From Candidatus Pacearchaeota archaeon (GTDB taxonomy: Archaea; Nanobdellota; Nanobdellia; Pacearchaeales; GW2011-AR1), in contig JACQLJ010000015.1 of the NCBI GenBank assembly GCA_016234065.1, positions 1-20,689 of the forward strand: DNA of 20,689 bases, read 5' to 3'. Shown piece by piece: positions 14,826-20,689 of this stretch. Position numbers and translations under genes: made by a program. Each line of letters opens with the position of its first letter. The first letter of the stretch is position 1. The notes beneath the pieces were generated by a model. The model did not search any database. It had not been told where the DNA came from and saw nothing but the letters and a program-made list of their open reading frames with translations.

Positions 14826-15026
14826 ATGAAATGTAGATGGCTTGAAGCGGTTTTGGCTGCACTGATTTTAGTATTTTCACTCTGGCCAACCCAGATTTTG
14901 TCAGCCATGTATTCATGGTGGGTAGTTGTTGTCTCCGCTGCTTTGTTGCTTGTTCACTCGCTTTTCTGTCACAAATGTGAAGGCGTCTGTGTGGGCTGGA
15001 TGAAAGGCGGCAAAAAGAAGAGATAA
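14826..15026 (+). CDS. Small two-helix membrane protein with a CxxCxxxC tail
   Basis: A 66-residue protein. Two hydrophobic helices (about 5-27 and 31-47) are joined by a short turn; the tail reads CHKCEGVC (C48, C51, C55) and then a basic end GGKKKR. A fourth cysteine, C3, lies before helix 1 in MKCRWLEAVLAALILVFSLW. With both ends on the same side, C3 and the tail cysteines could meet and bind a metal. The positive tail favours both ends in the cytoplasm. Proteins of this look seem to occur in other small-genome archaea, but I know of no assigned function. The strong ribosome-binding site implies good translation. It stands alone, divergent from purB and convergent with topA. Confidence 0.8.
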   Translation: MKCRWLEAVLAALILVFSLWPTQILSAMYSWWVVVVSAALLLVHSLFCHKCEGVCVGWMKGGKKKR

Positions 15027-15056
15027 TTTTATTTTTTATTTTCTTTATTTTTTCTT
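15027..15056 (+). terminator. T-rich transcription end after the 66-residue gene
   Basis: After the stop, the plus strand has an almost unbroken T-rich run with blocks of 4, 6, 4 and 6 T. It would serve as an archaeal U-run terminator for the small membrane protein, while doubling as the Lys/Asn-rich end of topA on the other strand. Confidence 0.4.
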
Positions 15057-17302
15057 TCATATTCCTCTAATCTTTCTTTGTTTTTTACACATTCTCTGTT
15101 AAAACAAAAAATCCAGGGACGTTTTCCTGATTTGAGGCGCATTAACATTGGAAAACCGCAATCTTCACAATCTTTACCTGTTTTTTTTACAATTCCTGGA
15201 GGCAAAGAATAAGTGTTTCTGCATTCTGGATATTTGTTACATGCAACAAAAAATCTTTTGGTTTTTCTTGAAAAGTTTATGAATAGATTTCCTTTTTCAC
15301 ATATAGGACACTGATTTAATGTATTTTCTATTTTCCTTTGCTCATATAATTTGGTATTTGCATCAAAAAGTTCTGTTCCGATTTTATTTTCGTTGTTTTT
15401 GAACTGCAGAATTATTTTGTTTACAGTTTGCTTCGCCTTATTAATAATGGTTTTTTCTTTTTCCTGAAAGTCCTTTTTCAATGATTGGATTGAATCCATT
15501 TCTTTTTCAAAACTTCTTGTCAACTCCTCATCTGTTATTATTGGCGAATATTTGTCCAACGTCTCAATTAAAGACATTCCCAAAGGAGTGGCTTCAATGT
15601 TCTTTTCCTTTATGTAGTTTCTTTCATAAAGCGTCTCAACAATCGCTGATCTTGTTGCCTTAGTGCCCAGATTCTTTTTTTCCAGTTCAGAAATAATAGA
15701 CGCTGGAGAGTATCTTCTCGGTGGCTGAGTCATTTTTTCTTCTATTTTTACATTGGTTATTTTTGCCTCGCCATTAAAATCTTCTAATTCTTTTTCATCA
15801 AATTTTACAGGATAAACTTCCATCCATGCCTTCTTTTTTATTAAAGAACCGGAAGTTGAAAATAAAAGGTTGTCAATTTCACCTTTTATTTTCTTGTTTT
15901 CAATTATGGCATCTTCACAGAATAAAGAAAGGAATCTTCTTACTATCAAATTGTATATTCTTTCATCATCTCCGGAGATAATTTGAAAACTGCCAGTAGG
16001 ATATATTGAAGGATGAGCAGAGTCAACTTTTTTCCCTTCAATAGGAAACTTTCTTTTAATCAACATCTCTACATTGTATTTTTTTACAAGTTGACTCAAA
16101 ATATTTTCATAGCCAATTGATATTGGCAATTTCTGGCTTGAGGTTCTTGGGTATGATATCATTCCCGCCAAATATAAGGATTGTGCTATTTGCAATGTTC
16201 TTGCAGGAGTTATTCCATAAAACTTGTATGCCTCTGTTTGCAGAGTAGTCAAATCAAAAGGAACTCCGGGAGGAATTATCTGCTCTTTCTTTTCTGTTGT
16301 TACGAATATATTTTTTCCTTTAAGGTTTTCAAATTTTTTCAATTCTGATTTTTTTGAAATATCCCGGTTATGCTTAAGTCCGATTTCATTGAATCCGACA
16401 AGGTTTTTTGCTGTTATGAAAACCTGCCAATATGGCTCTGATTTAAAACCTTGAATTTCTTTTTCTTTTTTAACAATGAGTTTTAAGGTCGGCCCTTGAA
16501 CTCTGCCTATTGACATTATTCTGAATTTTCCGATTGACTTTATCGCGTTCATTAATGCCCTTGAAAGATTTATTCCGTATATCCAATCCAAGTAATGCCT
16601 TGTCTCTCCTGCAATTGCATTAGCCCAATTTATTGTTTTGGATTTTTTTTCATACGCCTCATTTATTTCTTTTTCAGTTAAAGTTGAAAATTTCATTCTG
16701 TCAGCATCTTTTTTCTTGCAGATAAACCTCATAACATTTAGCCCTATAACTTCTCCTTCAATATCATAGTCAGTTGCCATGGTTATGCTCTCTGCATTTT
16801 TTGTAAGCTTGACAATCAAACTATAGTATTTTTTTGTAAAGTCCTTTTTTCTTACCTCAAAATTTGGTTTCCAAGAAATATCAAAGACCGGAATTGATGC
16901 TCCTTTTTTTTCTTGGCTAAGCGTGAAAAGATGCCCAACAGCACATGCGACAAAAATCTTTTTTCCATTTCTGATAACTTCGTAATAAGAAACGCCCCCA
17001 ACATCTCTTTTCTGGCTCTTCCCCAAAGCAGAAGCAATCTTTAATGCTGCCTGTGGTTTTTCAGTGATTATAAGTTCATACCTTCCCCCATTCACGGCTG
17101 TTTCGTCTAAAATAACCGGTTTCGGTTTTGATTTTCTGACGGGCTTTATATTAGGACTAGATAATGTCTCACCGGAAAGTTCTGATACTGAAACTGGCTG
17201 TTTGTATTCTTTTTCAACAGCATGTTTTAAGTCAGACACTCCAACAGGAAAAAGATTTTCACTTAATGTTTCCTCCTTGGTTTTCTTGAGTTTTCTAGGC
17301 AT
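15029..17302 (-). CDS. topA: DNA topoisomerase I (type IA)
   Basis: A 757-residue type IA topoisomerase that relaxes negative supercoils by a 5'-phosphotyrosine intermediate. The Toprim domain begins near residue 75 (YELIITEKPQAALKIASALG) with the acidic motif ATDYDIEGE; the active-site tyrosine is Y384 in GMISYPRTSSQ; IMSIGRVQGPTL precedes it, and GTKATRSAIVETL follows. Two Cys4 zinc ribbons close the protein: CPIC...CNKYPEC and CEDC...CFNREC. The first 70 residues are an unusual Lys/Ser/Pro-rich, probably disordered extension before Toprim, not present in most relatives. A CTTAAAAATC box is about 26 nt before ATG 17302. The 3' end meets the 66-residue gene head-on with 2 nt between stops. 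Confidence 0.95.
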   Translation of the reverse strand: MPRKLKKTKEETLSENLFPVGVSDLKHAVEKEYKQPVSVSELSGETLSSPNIKPVRKSKPKPVILDETAVNGGRYELIITEKPQAALKIASALGKSQKRDVGGVSYYEVIRNGKKIFVACAVGHLFTLSQEKKGASIPVFDISWKPNFEVRKKDFTKKYYSLIVKLTKNAESITMATDYDIEGEVIGLNVMRFICKKKDADRMKFSTLTEKEINEAYEKKSKTINWANAIAGETRHYLDWIYGINLSRALMNAIKSIGKFRIMSIGRVQGPTLKLIVKKEKEIQGFKSEPYWQVFITAKNLVGFNEIGLKHNRDISKKSELKKFENLKGKNIFVTTEKKEQIIPPGVPFDLTTLQTEAYKFYGITPARTLQIAQSLYLAGMISYPRTSSQKLPISIGYENILSQLVKKYNVEMLIKRKFPIEGKKVDSAHPSIYPTGSFQIISGDDERIYNLIVRRFLSLFCEDAIIENKKIKGEIDNLLFSTSGSLIKKKAWMEVYPVKFDEKELEDFNGEAKITNVKIEEKMTQPPRRYSPASIISELEKKNLGTKATRSAIVETLYERNYIKEKNIEATPLGMSLIETLDKYSPIITDEELTRSFEKEMDSIQSLKKDFQEKEKTIINKAKQTVNKIILQFKNNENKIGTELFDANTKLYEQRKIENTLNQCPICEKGNLFINFSRKTKRFFVACNKYPECRNTYSLPPGIVKKTGKDCEDCGFPMLMRLKSGKRPWIFCFNRECVKNKERLEEYERKNKENKK

Positions 17303-17324
17303 GGCTTACTTAATTAAGAATGAG

Positions 17325-17334
17325 ATTTTTAAGT
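17325..17334 (-). promoter_or_regulatory. TATA box for topA
   Basis: The minus strand reads CTTAAAAATC, centred about 26 nt before ATG 17302. This supports the long N-terminal extension as real coding sequence. Confidence 0.45.
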
Positions 17335-17365
17335 ATTTAGTTTTTGTGAAAGAACAAAATCAAAA

Positions 17366-17791
17366 TCAGTTATGTCTCAAATCAATTTTTCCTGTTTCTG
17401 GATTAAAAATTGGAGAAGATAAAGCTGAAAAAAACATAGTATCAGAATTAGCATTAAATCCATGCCATTGATGTCTTGGAATATAGCAAACAGCTCCGGG
17501 AGAATAATTAACCTCACACCTTTCAATCAAAATTCTTCCCTGCCCTCTTAAAATATGTATCTCTGAATCTGTGTCATCATGGACATGTAGGGGGTATCTT
17601 CCTCCAGAAGTAAGTTTAACAACGTCAAAATTATTATTGTGTCTAAAAGGTTTTAAAGCGCCAAGTTGAGGATAATCTCTTAAATCTTTTATCGGAAAAA
17701 CTAAAAAACCCCTATTGTCTTGTGTAACAACCTGTTTAAATTCAACACCATCAAAAGTTTCTGCGATTTTTTCAAGTTCTTCCGAATTCAT
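17366..17791 (-). CDS. Cupin-domain protein
   Basis: A 141-residue single cupin. Motif 1 is seen as GGRYPLHVHDDTDSEIHILRGQG with likely metal ligands H69, H71 and E77; motif 2 is SPGAVCYIPRHQWHGFNAN with H110 as the fourth ligand. This is the usual 3-His/1-Glu site, so a bound metal is expected; the small barrel could be an isomerase, an oxygenase or a sugar-sensing protein, and nothing in the context decides. A CTTATAAATA box (17815-17823) is about 28 nt before the ATG, and an inverted repeat sits just upstream of that box. It is on the same strand as topA and the phosphoesterase, but each has its own promoter. Confidence 0.85.
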   Translation of the reverse strand: MNSEELEKIAETFDGVEFKQVVTQDNRGFLVFPIKDLRDYPQLGALKPFRHNNNFDVVKLTSGGRYPLHVHDDTDSEIHILRGQGRILIERCEVNYSPGAVCYIPRHQWHGFNANSDTMFFSALSSPIFNPETGKIDLRHN

Positions 17792-17814
17792 TCTAGTTTC
17801 TTCCGAAATAAGAT

Positions 17815-17823
17815 TATTTATAA
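17815..17823 (-). promoter_or_regulatory. TATA box for the cupin gene
   Basis: The minus strand reads CTTATAAAT, centred about 28 nt before ATG 17791, giving a transcript with a leader of only a few bases at most. Confidence 0.45.
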
Positions 17824-17830
17824 GAATTAT

Positions 17831-17853
17831 TGTGATTTAATATAACTATCACA
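17831..17853. repeat. Inverted repeat TGTGAT-N11-ATCACA upstream of the cupin promoter
   Basis: Six-base perfect arms TGTGAT (17831-17836) and ATCACA (17848-17853) around an AT-rich 11-base spacer. It lies directly upstream of the cupin TATA box, where archaeal activators bind, and overlaps the stop codon of the phosphoesterase. It shares TTGTGAT and ATATAACTAT with the repeat pair in front of the winged-helix gene. Confidence 0.4.
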
Positions 17854-18523
17854 CCTCAAAAACCACTCCTTTCCTGCTCACATTTATTGCGCGCGTTTTG
17901 CCTATTAAATCCTCTGTTCCGGCGGTCTCATGAATGTGCGCGAATATTGCCACATCTGGTTGGAATTTTTCAATTGCTTTCCTCACTGCTTCAGACCCTT
18001 TGAAACCTGAAAGCTCGGACTTTGTGCCTCTTGGATGCATATGGGTTACCATGATTTTTTTCTCTAAATTTTTGATGTTTTCATTTCCTTTTTTCAACAA
18101 ATTGTAAATTTCTGAATCGCTCATTTTGTGAATTCCAATGTCAGCGCCTCCGGCGCCAAAAACCCCTATGTTTTTGTGTATAAATGAATATCCATGAATG
18201 CTTTGGGTATTTTGATAAACCTCTGCGAAAAAGTCAATTGTAGCGACTGATTCATGATTTCCAGGAATCAAAAGAACTTTTTTTCCTGCATTTACAAAAG
18301 GGCCTATAATGTTTTTTATCGGTCTTTCTGCAAAAGTTATATCTCCTGCAAGTATGACTAAATCAACTTTTTCATCTTCTGCTTGTTTCACTAATTTTTT
18401 TACTATTCTCTCGTCTCCATGCAAATCCCCTACTGCAAGGATTTTTGTTTTCTTTGGGTGATTTTTGCCAGGCGAAGAAATGGAAATCTCTGATTTGCTT
18501 TTCTCTAAGCCATCTTTAGTCAT
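17849..18523 (-). CDS. Calcineurin-like metallophosphoesterase
   Basis: A 224-residue metallophosphoesterase with all five family motifs in order: GDLHGD (D33, H35), AGD (D61), GNHE (N89, H90), THMHP (H161) and AHIHE (H196, H198), giving a two-metal centre. Spacing and size fit the small archaeal phosphoesterases of the YfcE/Icc type that act on phosphodiesters or nucleotides; the substrate is unknown. The first 25 residues are a polar extension (Lys/Ser-rich) ahead of the first strand KTKILAVGDLHG; a later start is possible but no good ATG exists nearby. A CTTTATCAAT box at about 18544-18554 lies 25 nt upstream of the ATG. The 3' end overlaps the inverted repeat before the cupin gene. Confidence 0.9.
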   Translation of the reverse strand: MTKDGLEKSKSEISISSPGKNHPKKTKILAVGDLHGDERIVKKLVKQAEDEKVDLVILAGDITFAERPIKNIIGPFVNAGKKVLLIPGNHESVATIDFFAEVYQNTQSIHGYSFIHKNIGVFGAGGADIGIHKMSDSEIYNLLKKGNENIKNLEKKIMVTHMHPRGTKSELSGFKGSEAVRKAIEKFQPDVAIFAHIHETAGTEDLIGKTRAINVSRKGVVFEV

Positions 18524-18632
18524 GAAATTCAGAAAAAGCGCCGATTGATAAAGTTTTCTTACGAAAAAAGATTTTTGTCACTCCTAATAGATAATACTTT
18601 AATTTCTCCAAAAGGTTTAAAAGTAATATATT

Positions 18633-18656
18633 TTGTGATATAACTATTGTGATATA
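18633..18656. repeat. Direct repeat TTGTGATATA x2 before the winged-helix gene
   Basis: Two identical 10-base copies, TTGTGATATA at 18633-18642 and 18647-18656, repeat with a 14-base period, ending 9 nt before ATG 18666. They cover the expected start site if the TATA box is TTTAAAAG at 18616-18623, or include the TATA box itself (GATATAACT) if transcription starts at the ATG. Either way a protein bound here would block transcription, as in autoregulation by a small HTH protein. Confidence 0.5.
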
Positions 18657-18665
18657 GAGTTTAAA

Positions 18666-18932
18666 ATGAAAGAAAACTTTGACATGTTCTTCAGAAGAAA
18701 GCCAACAATGATGCTTGTGTCTTTGAAAAGAAATTCAAGAATGAGATACGGCAGCATACTTGCAAAAGAAGTTGATTGCACTTACAGCCATGCTGTTAAA
18801 ATATTGCAGAATCTTGAAATCTTAGGACTTGTTATTTTTGAGAAAAAAGGGAGAATAAAAATAATAAACCTCACAAAAAAAGGAAAAGATGTTGCTGACG
18901 CAATTGAGAACATACAGAAGATAATAATATAA
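18666..18932 (+). CDS. Winged-helix DNA-binding protein (MarR/ArsR-like)
   Basis: An 88-residue single winged-helix protein. Helices about 14-24 and 31-38 precede the recognition helix in CTYSHAVKILQNLEILGLV (residues 39-57), and the wing is the hairpin IFEKKGRIKIINLTKKG; the C-terminal helix GKDVADAIENIQKII probably makes the dimer. This is the layout of small archaeal regulators with MarR-like or PadR-like folds; no ligand domain is present. The direct repeat just upstream is the natural candidate operator, implying autoregulation. The similar inverted repeat by the cupin promoter may be another target. The 64-residue gene follows 21 nt later with its own TATA element. Confidence 0.85.
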   Translation: MKENFDMFFRRKPTMMLVSLKRNSRMRYGSILAKEVDCTYSHAVKILQNLEILGLVIFEKKGRIKIINLTKKGKDVADAIENIQKIII

Positions 18933-18935
18933 AAT
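18926..18935 (+). promoter_or_regulatory. TATA box for the 64-residue gene
   Basis: AATATAAAAT overlaps the stop codon of the winged-helix gene and is centred about 24-25 nt before ATG 18954. Confidence 0.45.
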
Positions 18936-18953
18936 CCTCTTTCTCTTTATTTT

Positions 18954-19148
18954 ATGGTTCTTCAATACCGGCTTAAAAAAGATAAAAGATGGAAAAATTA
19001 CCCCGGAAAGGATAAATTAAAAGGTTCTGTTTCAAGATACGAGTTTAGATTGCTGACCTCTGATAAAAAGAAACTTCTTAGTGAAGGCAGTTACAGAAAA
19101 GTAATTAAGAGATTCAGGCAAATAGAATTCTTCAAACACAGAAAATAA
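18954..19148 (+). CDS. Small basic protein of unknown function
   Basis: A 64-residue protein very rich in Lys and Arg (about one third). It is not recognised as a named family. A pattern of short strands and helices can be guessed: LQYRLKKDKRWKNYPG, SVSRYEFRLLTSDKKKL and then SYRKVIKRFRQIEFF. There are no cysteines and no membrane segment. The charge suggests binding to nucleic acid or ribosomes, but this is only inference from composition. A TATA box 25 nt upstream and in-frame coding character support a real gene. It sits between a regulator and pepN, all on the plus strand. Confidence 0.62.
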   Translation: MVLQYRLKKDKRWKNYPGKDKLKGSVSRYEFRLLTSDKKKLLSEGSYRKVIKRFRQIEFFKHRK

Positions 19149-19157
19149 TATCAATAT

Positions 19158-19167
19158 CTTTTTAATT
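19158..19167 (+). promoter_or_regulatory. TATA box for pepN
   Basis: CTTTTTAATT, centred about 26 nt before ATG 19189, again giving a leaderless message. Confidence 0.45.
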
Positions 19168-19188
19168 CTATTTTTCTGTTTAAATTCA

Positions 19189-20689
19189 ATGCCACAAAAA
19201 GAAGACATACTAACTAGAGAATTTGCCCAAAAAAGAAAAGAGCAAGCTGAAAATGTAAAATATGACCTGTTCTTGAAATTTGAACCGAAGGCAGAGAGTT
19301 ATTCAGGAGTTTGTAAAATTAGTTTTCTGCTTAAAAAAAAGATGGATGAAATTGTTTTTGACAGCATAAGCAATGTGGCAAAAGTTTTGGTTAATGGAAA
19401 ACAAGTGAAATTTGAGAAAGATGATTTTTCCATAAAAATAAATGAAGGACTTTTAGAAGGAAAAGAAAATGTTGTTGAAGTTTACTATGAAGCAAATTAC
19501 GACCATAGTGGCTCGGGAATGCATCATTTTACAGACCCTGAGGATGGCAATGAATACCTTTACACTCATTTTGAGCCATATGACAGCCACAAAGTATTCC
19601 CCTGCTTTGACCAGCCGGACTTGAAAGCAACCCTAAATCTTAGGATTGAAATTCCAACAGGATGGATTGCTGTTTCAAATGAAAATCCCTCGGACGCCAA
19701 TGGCACGATAATAAATAATGAAAGAAAAATTGTAACTTTTAATGAAACAAAAAAACTCAGCACCTATCTTTTTGAAATAGCCGCAGGAAATTATGATCTT
19801 TTTGAAGATTCCTATAAAAACATGAAAATGAAAATATATTTCAGAAAATCAATGAAAAAATATGTCCAATATAAAGAAATTTTTAAAATTACAAAACAAG
19901 GACTGGACTTTTATGAAAAATTCTTTGATTACAAATATCCTTTTGCTAAATATGATCAGATCTTCGTTCCTGAATTCAATTTTGGGGCAATGGAACAGCC
20001 GGGAGCAGTAACATTCTCTGAGCATTTTATTGTTAGGAGAAGCATGACGCGCACAGAGAGAGCAGAATTAGCAACAGTAATAACACACGAAATGGCACAT
20101 ATGTGGTTTGGGGATTTAGTTACGATGAAATGGTGGGATGACTTGTGGCTGAATGAAAGTTTTGCTGACTTAATGGGATATTTTACTCTTGTTAAAGCGA
20201 CTGAATTCAAAGATGCTTGGGAAAATTTTTATGCCAGAAAATCCTGGGCATATGTGCAAGACCAATATATCACAACACACCCTATAGTAGCTGATGCAAA
20301 AGATACAGACATTGCTTTCAGCAATTTTGACGGAATAAGTTATGCAAAGGGGGCAAGTGTCTTAAAGCAATTAATGTTTTATATCGGAAGAGAAAATTTT
20401 CGCAAAGGGATAGTTGAATATTTCAAGAAATATCAATGGGAAAACACAGAATTGAAAGATTTTTTAGAATGCATGGAAAAAAGTTCTGGAATGAATTTAA
20501 AAGAATGGTTCAAATCATGGATTGAAACAACAGGCGTTAATTCTATAACTCCAGAAATTTTTTTTAATGATGGTAAAATTTCATCTTTCAAAATAATCCA
20601 AAATCCCTCTAAAAGTAATGGAATTTTAAGGCAACACAAGACAAAAGTTGGGCTTTTTTATCAAGATAAAAAAGAGGTTGCCGAAGTTC
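19189..20689 (+). CDS. pepN: M1-family aminopeptidase (PepN-like), 3' end beyond the window
   Basis: The first 500 codons of a zinc aminopeptidase that removes N-terminal residues from peptides in the cytoplasm. The N-terminal beta domain (about 1-200) contains THFEPYDSHKVFPCFDQPDLKA, the family's substrate-side segment. The exopeptidase motif is GAMEQPGAVTF from residue 266, where the usual GAMEN has Gln instead of Asn. The zinc site is HEMAH (H300, E301, H304) with E323 in LWLNESFAD, exactly 18 residues after the second His. The catalytic tyrosine is expected in the SYAKGASVLKQL segment. The wording around HEMAHMWFGDLVTMKWWDDLWLNESFA is close to actinobacterial PepN. The gene continues past base 20689, so its C-terminal helical domain is not seen. 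Confidence 0.94.
   Translation, partial: MPQKEDILTREFAQKRKEQAENVKYDLFLKFEPKAESYSGVCKISFLLKKKMDEIVFDSISNVAKVLVNGKQVKFEKDDFSIKINEGLLEGKENVVEVYYEANYDHSGSGMHHFTDPEDGNEYLYTHFEPYDSHKVFPCFDQPDLKATLNLRIEIPTGWIAVSNENPSDANGTIINNERKIVTFNETKKLSTYLFEIAAGNYDLFEDSYKNMKMKIYFRKSMKKYVQYKEIFKITKQGLDFYEKFFDYKYPFAKYDQIFVPEFNFGAMEQPGAVTFSEHFIVRRSMTRTERAELATVITHEMAHMWFGDLVTMKWWDDLWLNESFADLMGYFTLVKATEFKDAWENFYARKSWAYVQDQYITTHPIVADAKDTDIAFSNFDGISYAKGASVLKQLMFYIGRENFRKGIVEYFKKYQWENTELKDFLECMEKSSGMNLKEWFKSWIETTGVNSITPEIFFNDGKISSFKIIQNPSKSNGILRQHKTKVGLFYQDKKEVAEV

Noticed and set aside
18524..18665. Possible small RNA in the largest intergenic gap
   Set aside because: The stretch is accounted for by the phosphoesterase promoter, the winged-helix promoter and the repeat pair; no stable hairpin or C/D box pair was evident by eye.
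1..20689. CRISPR array, tRNA or rRNA genes, insertion sequences, integrase or phage genes
   Set aside because: No regularly spaced repeats, cloverleaf-like intergenic segments, transposase motifs or paired terminal repeats were seen; the gaps between genes are too short for most of these.

Overview
The window is AT-rich, gene-dense archaeal chromosome. The archaeal assignment rests on the informational genes: aRF1 with NIKS and GGQ motifs, RNA polymerase subunit L (Rpb11-like), a NAC homologue with a UBA tail, a 51-residue Sec61-beta/SecG, RadB, an Nre repair protein with a C-terminal PIP box, an archaeal MinD-like ATPase, and TATA boxes 25-26 nt upstream of most start codons. Reduced domains, stop codons that touch or overlap, and many small unassigned proteins suggest a small-genome lineage, possibly DPANN (Woesearchaeota/Pacearchaeota-like). 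That placement is an inference; no rRNA or tRNA gene is present to test it.

Layout. 1-112 is the 3' end of a methionyl-tRNA synthetase-like C-terminal domain. 113-2372 is a minus-strand group read from right to left: nac, a YkgJ-type cysteine-cluster gene with a damaged start, an unknown helical protein, and minD. 2422-2773 is an unknown gene that looks frameshifted near its 3' end; it converges on an unlisted small secG (2770-2925, minus). 2997-10353 is a plus-strand run: valS, prf1 (aRF1), scpB, a membrane glycosyltransferase with a membrane-anchored thioredoxin-like partner, a zinc-ribbon/HTH protein with an unknown gene 1 nt downstream, and rpoL. 10362-11207 is an SDR oxidoreductase (minus). 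11289-13293 holds radB and nre, a DNA-repair pair. 13290-14717 is purB (minus), which resembles bacterial PurB. 14826-15026 is a tiny Cys-containing membrane protein. 15029-18523 (minus) holds topA, a cupin and a metallophosphoesterase. 18666-19148 is a winged-helix regulator and a small basic protein. From 19189 an M1 aminopeptidase (pepN) runs off the right edge.

Functional themes. Translation (metG tail, nac, valS, prf1), transcription (rpoL, zinc-ribbon/HTH, winged helix), chromosome maintenance (minD, scpB, radB, nre, topA) and the cell envelope (secG, glycosyltransferase pair, 66-residue membrane protein) are mixed, as expected of a housekeeping chromosomal segment. I see no rRNA, tRNA, CRISPR array, insertion sequence, integrase or phage gene, and no defence island. 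The most interesting points are two apparent one-base frame disruptions, one TATA element centred exactly between two leaderless divergent starts, the uncharacterised glycosyltransferase/thioredoxin-like pair, the Cys4 mini membrane protein, and repeat elements near the winged-helix and cupin promoters. No intergenic stretch exceeds 300 bases; the largest (18524-18665, 142 bases) holds two promoters and a repeat pair.
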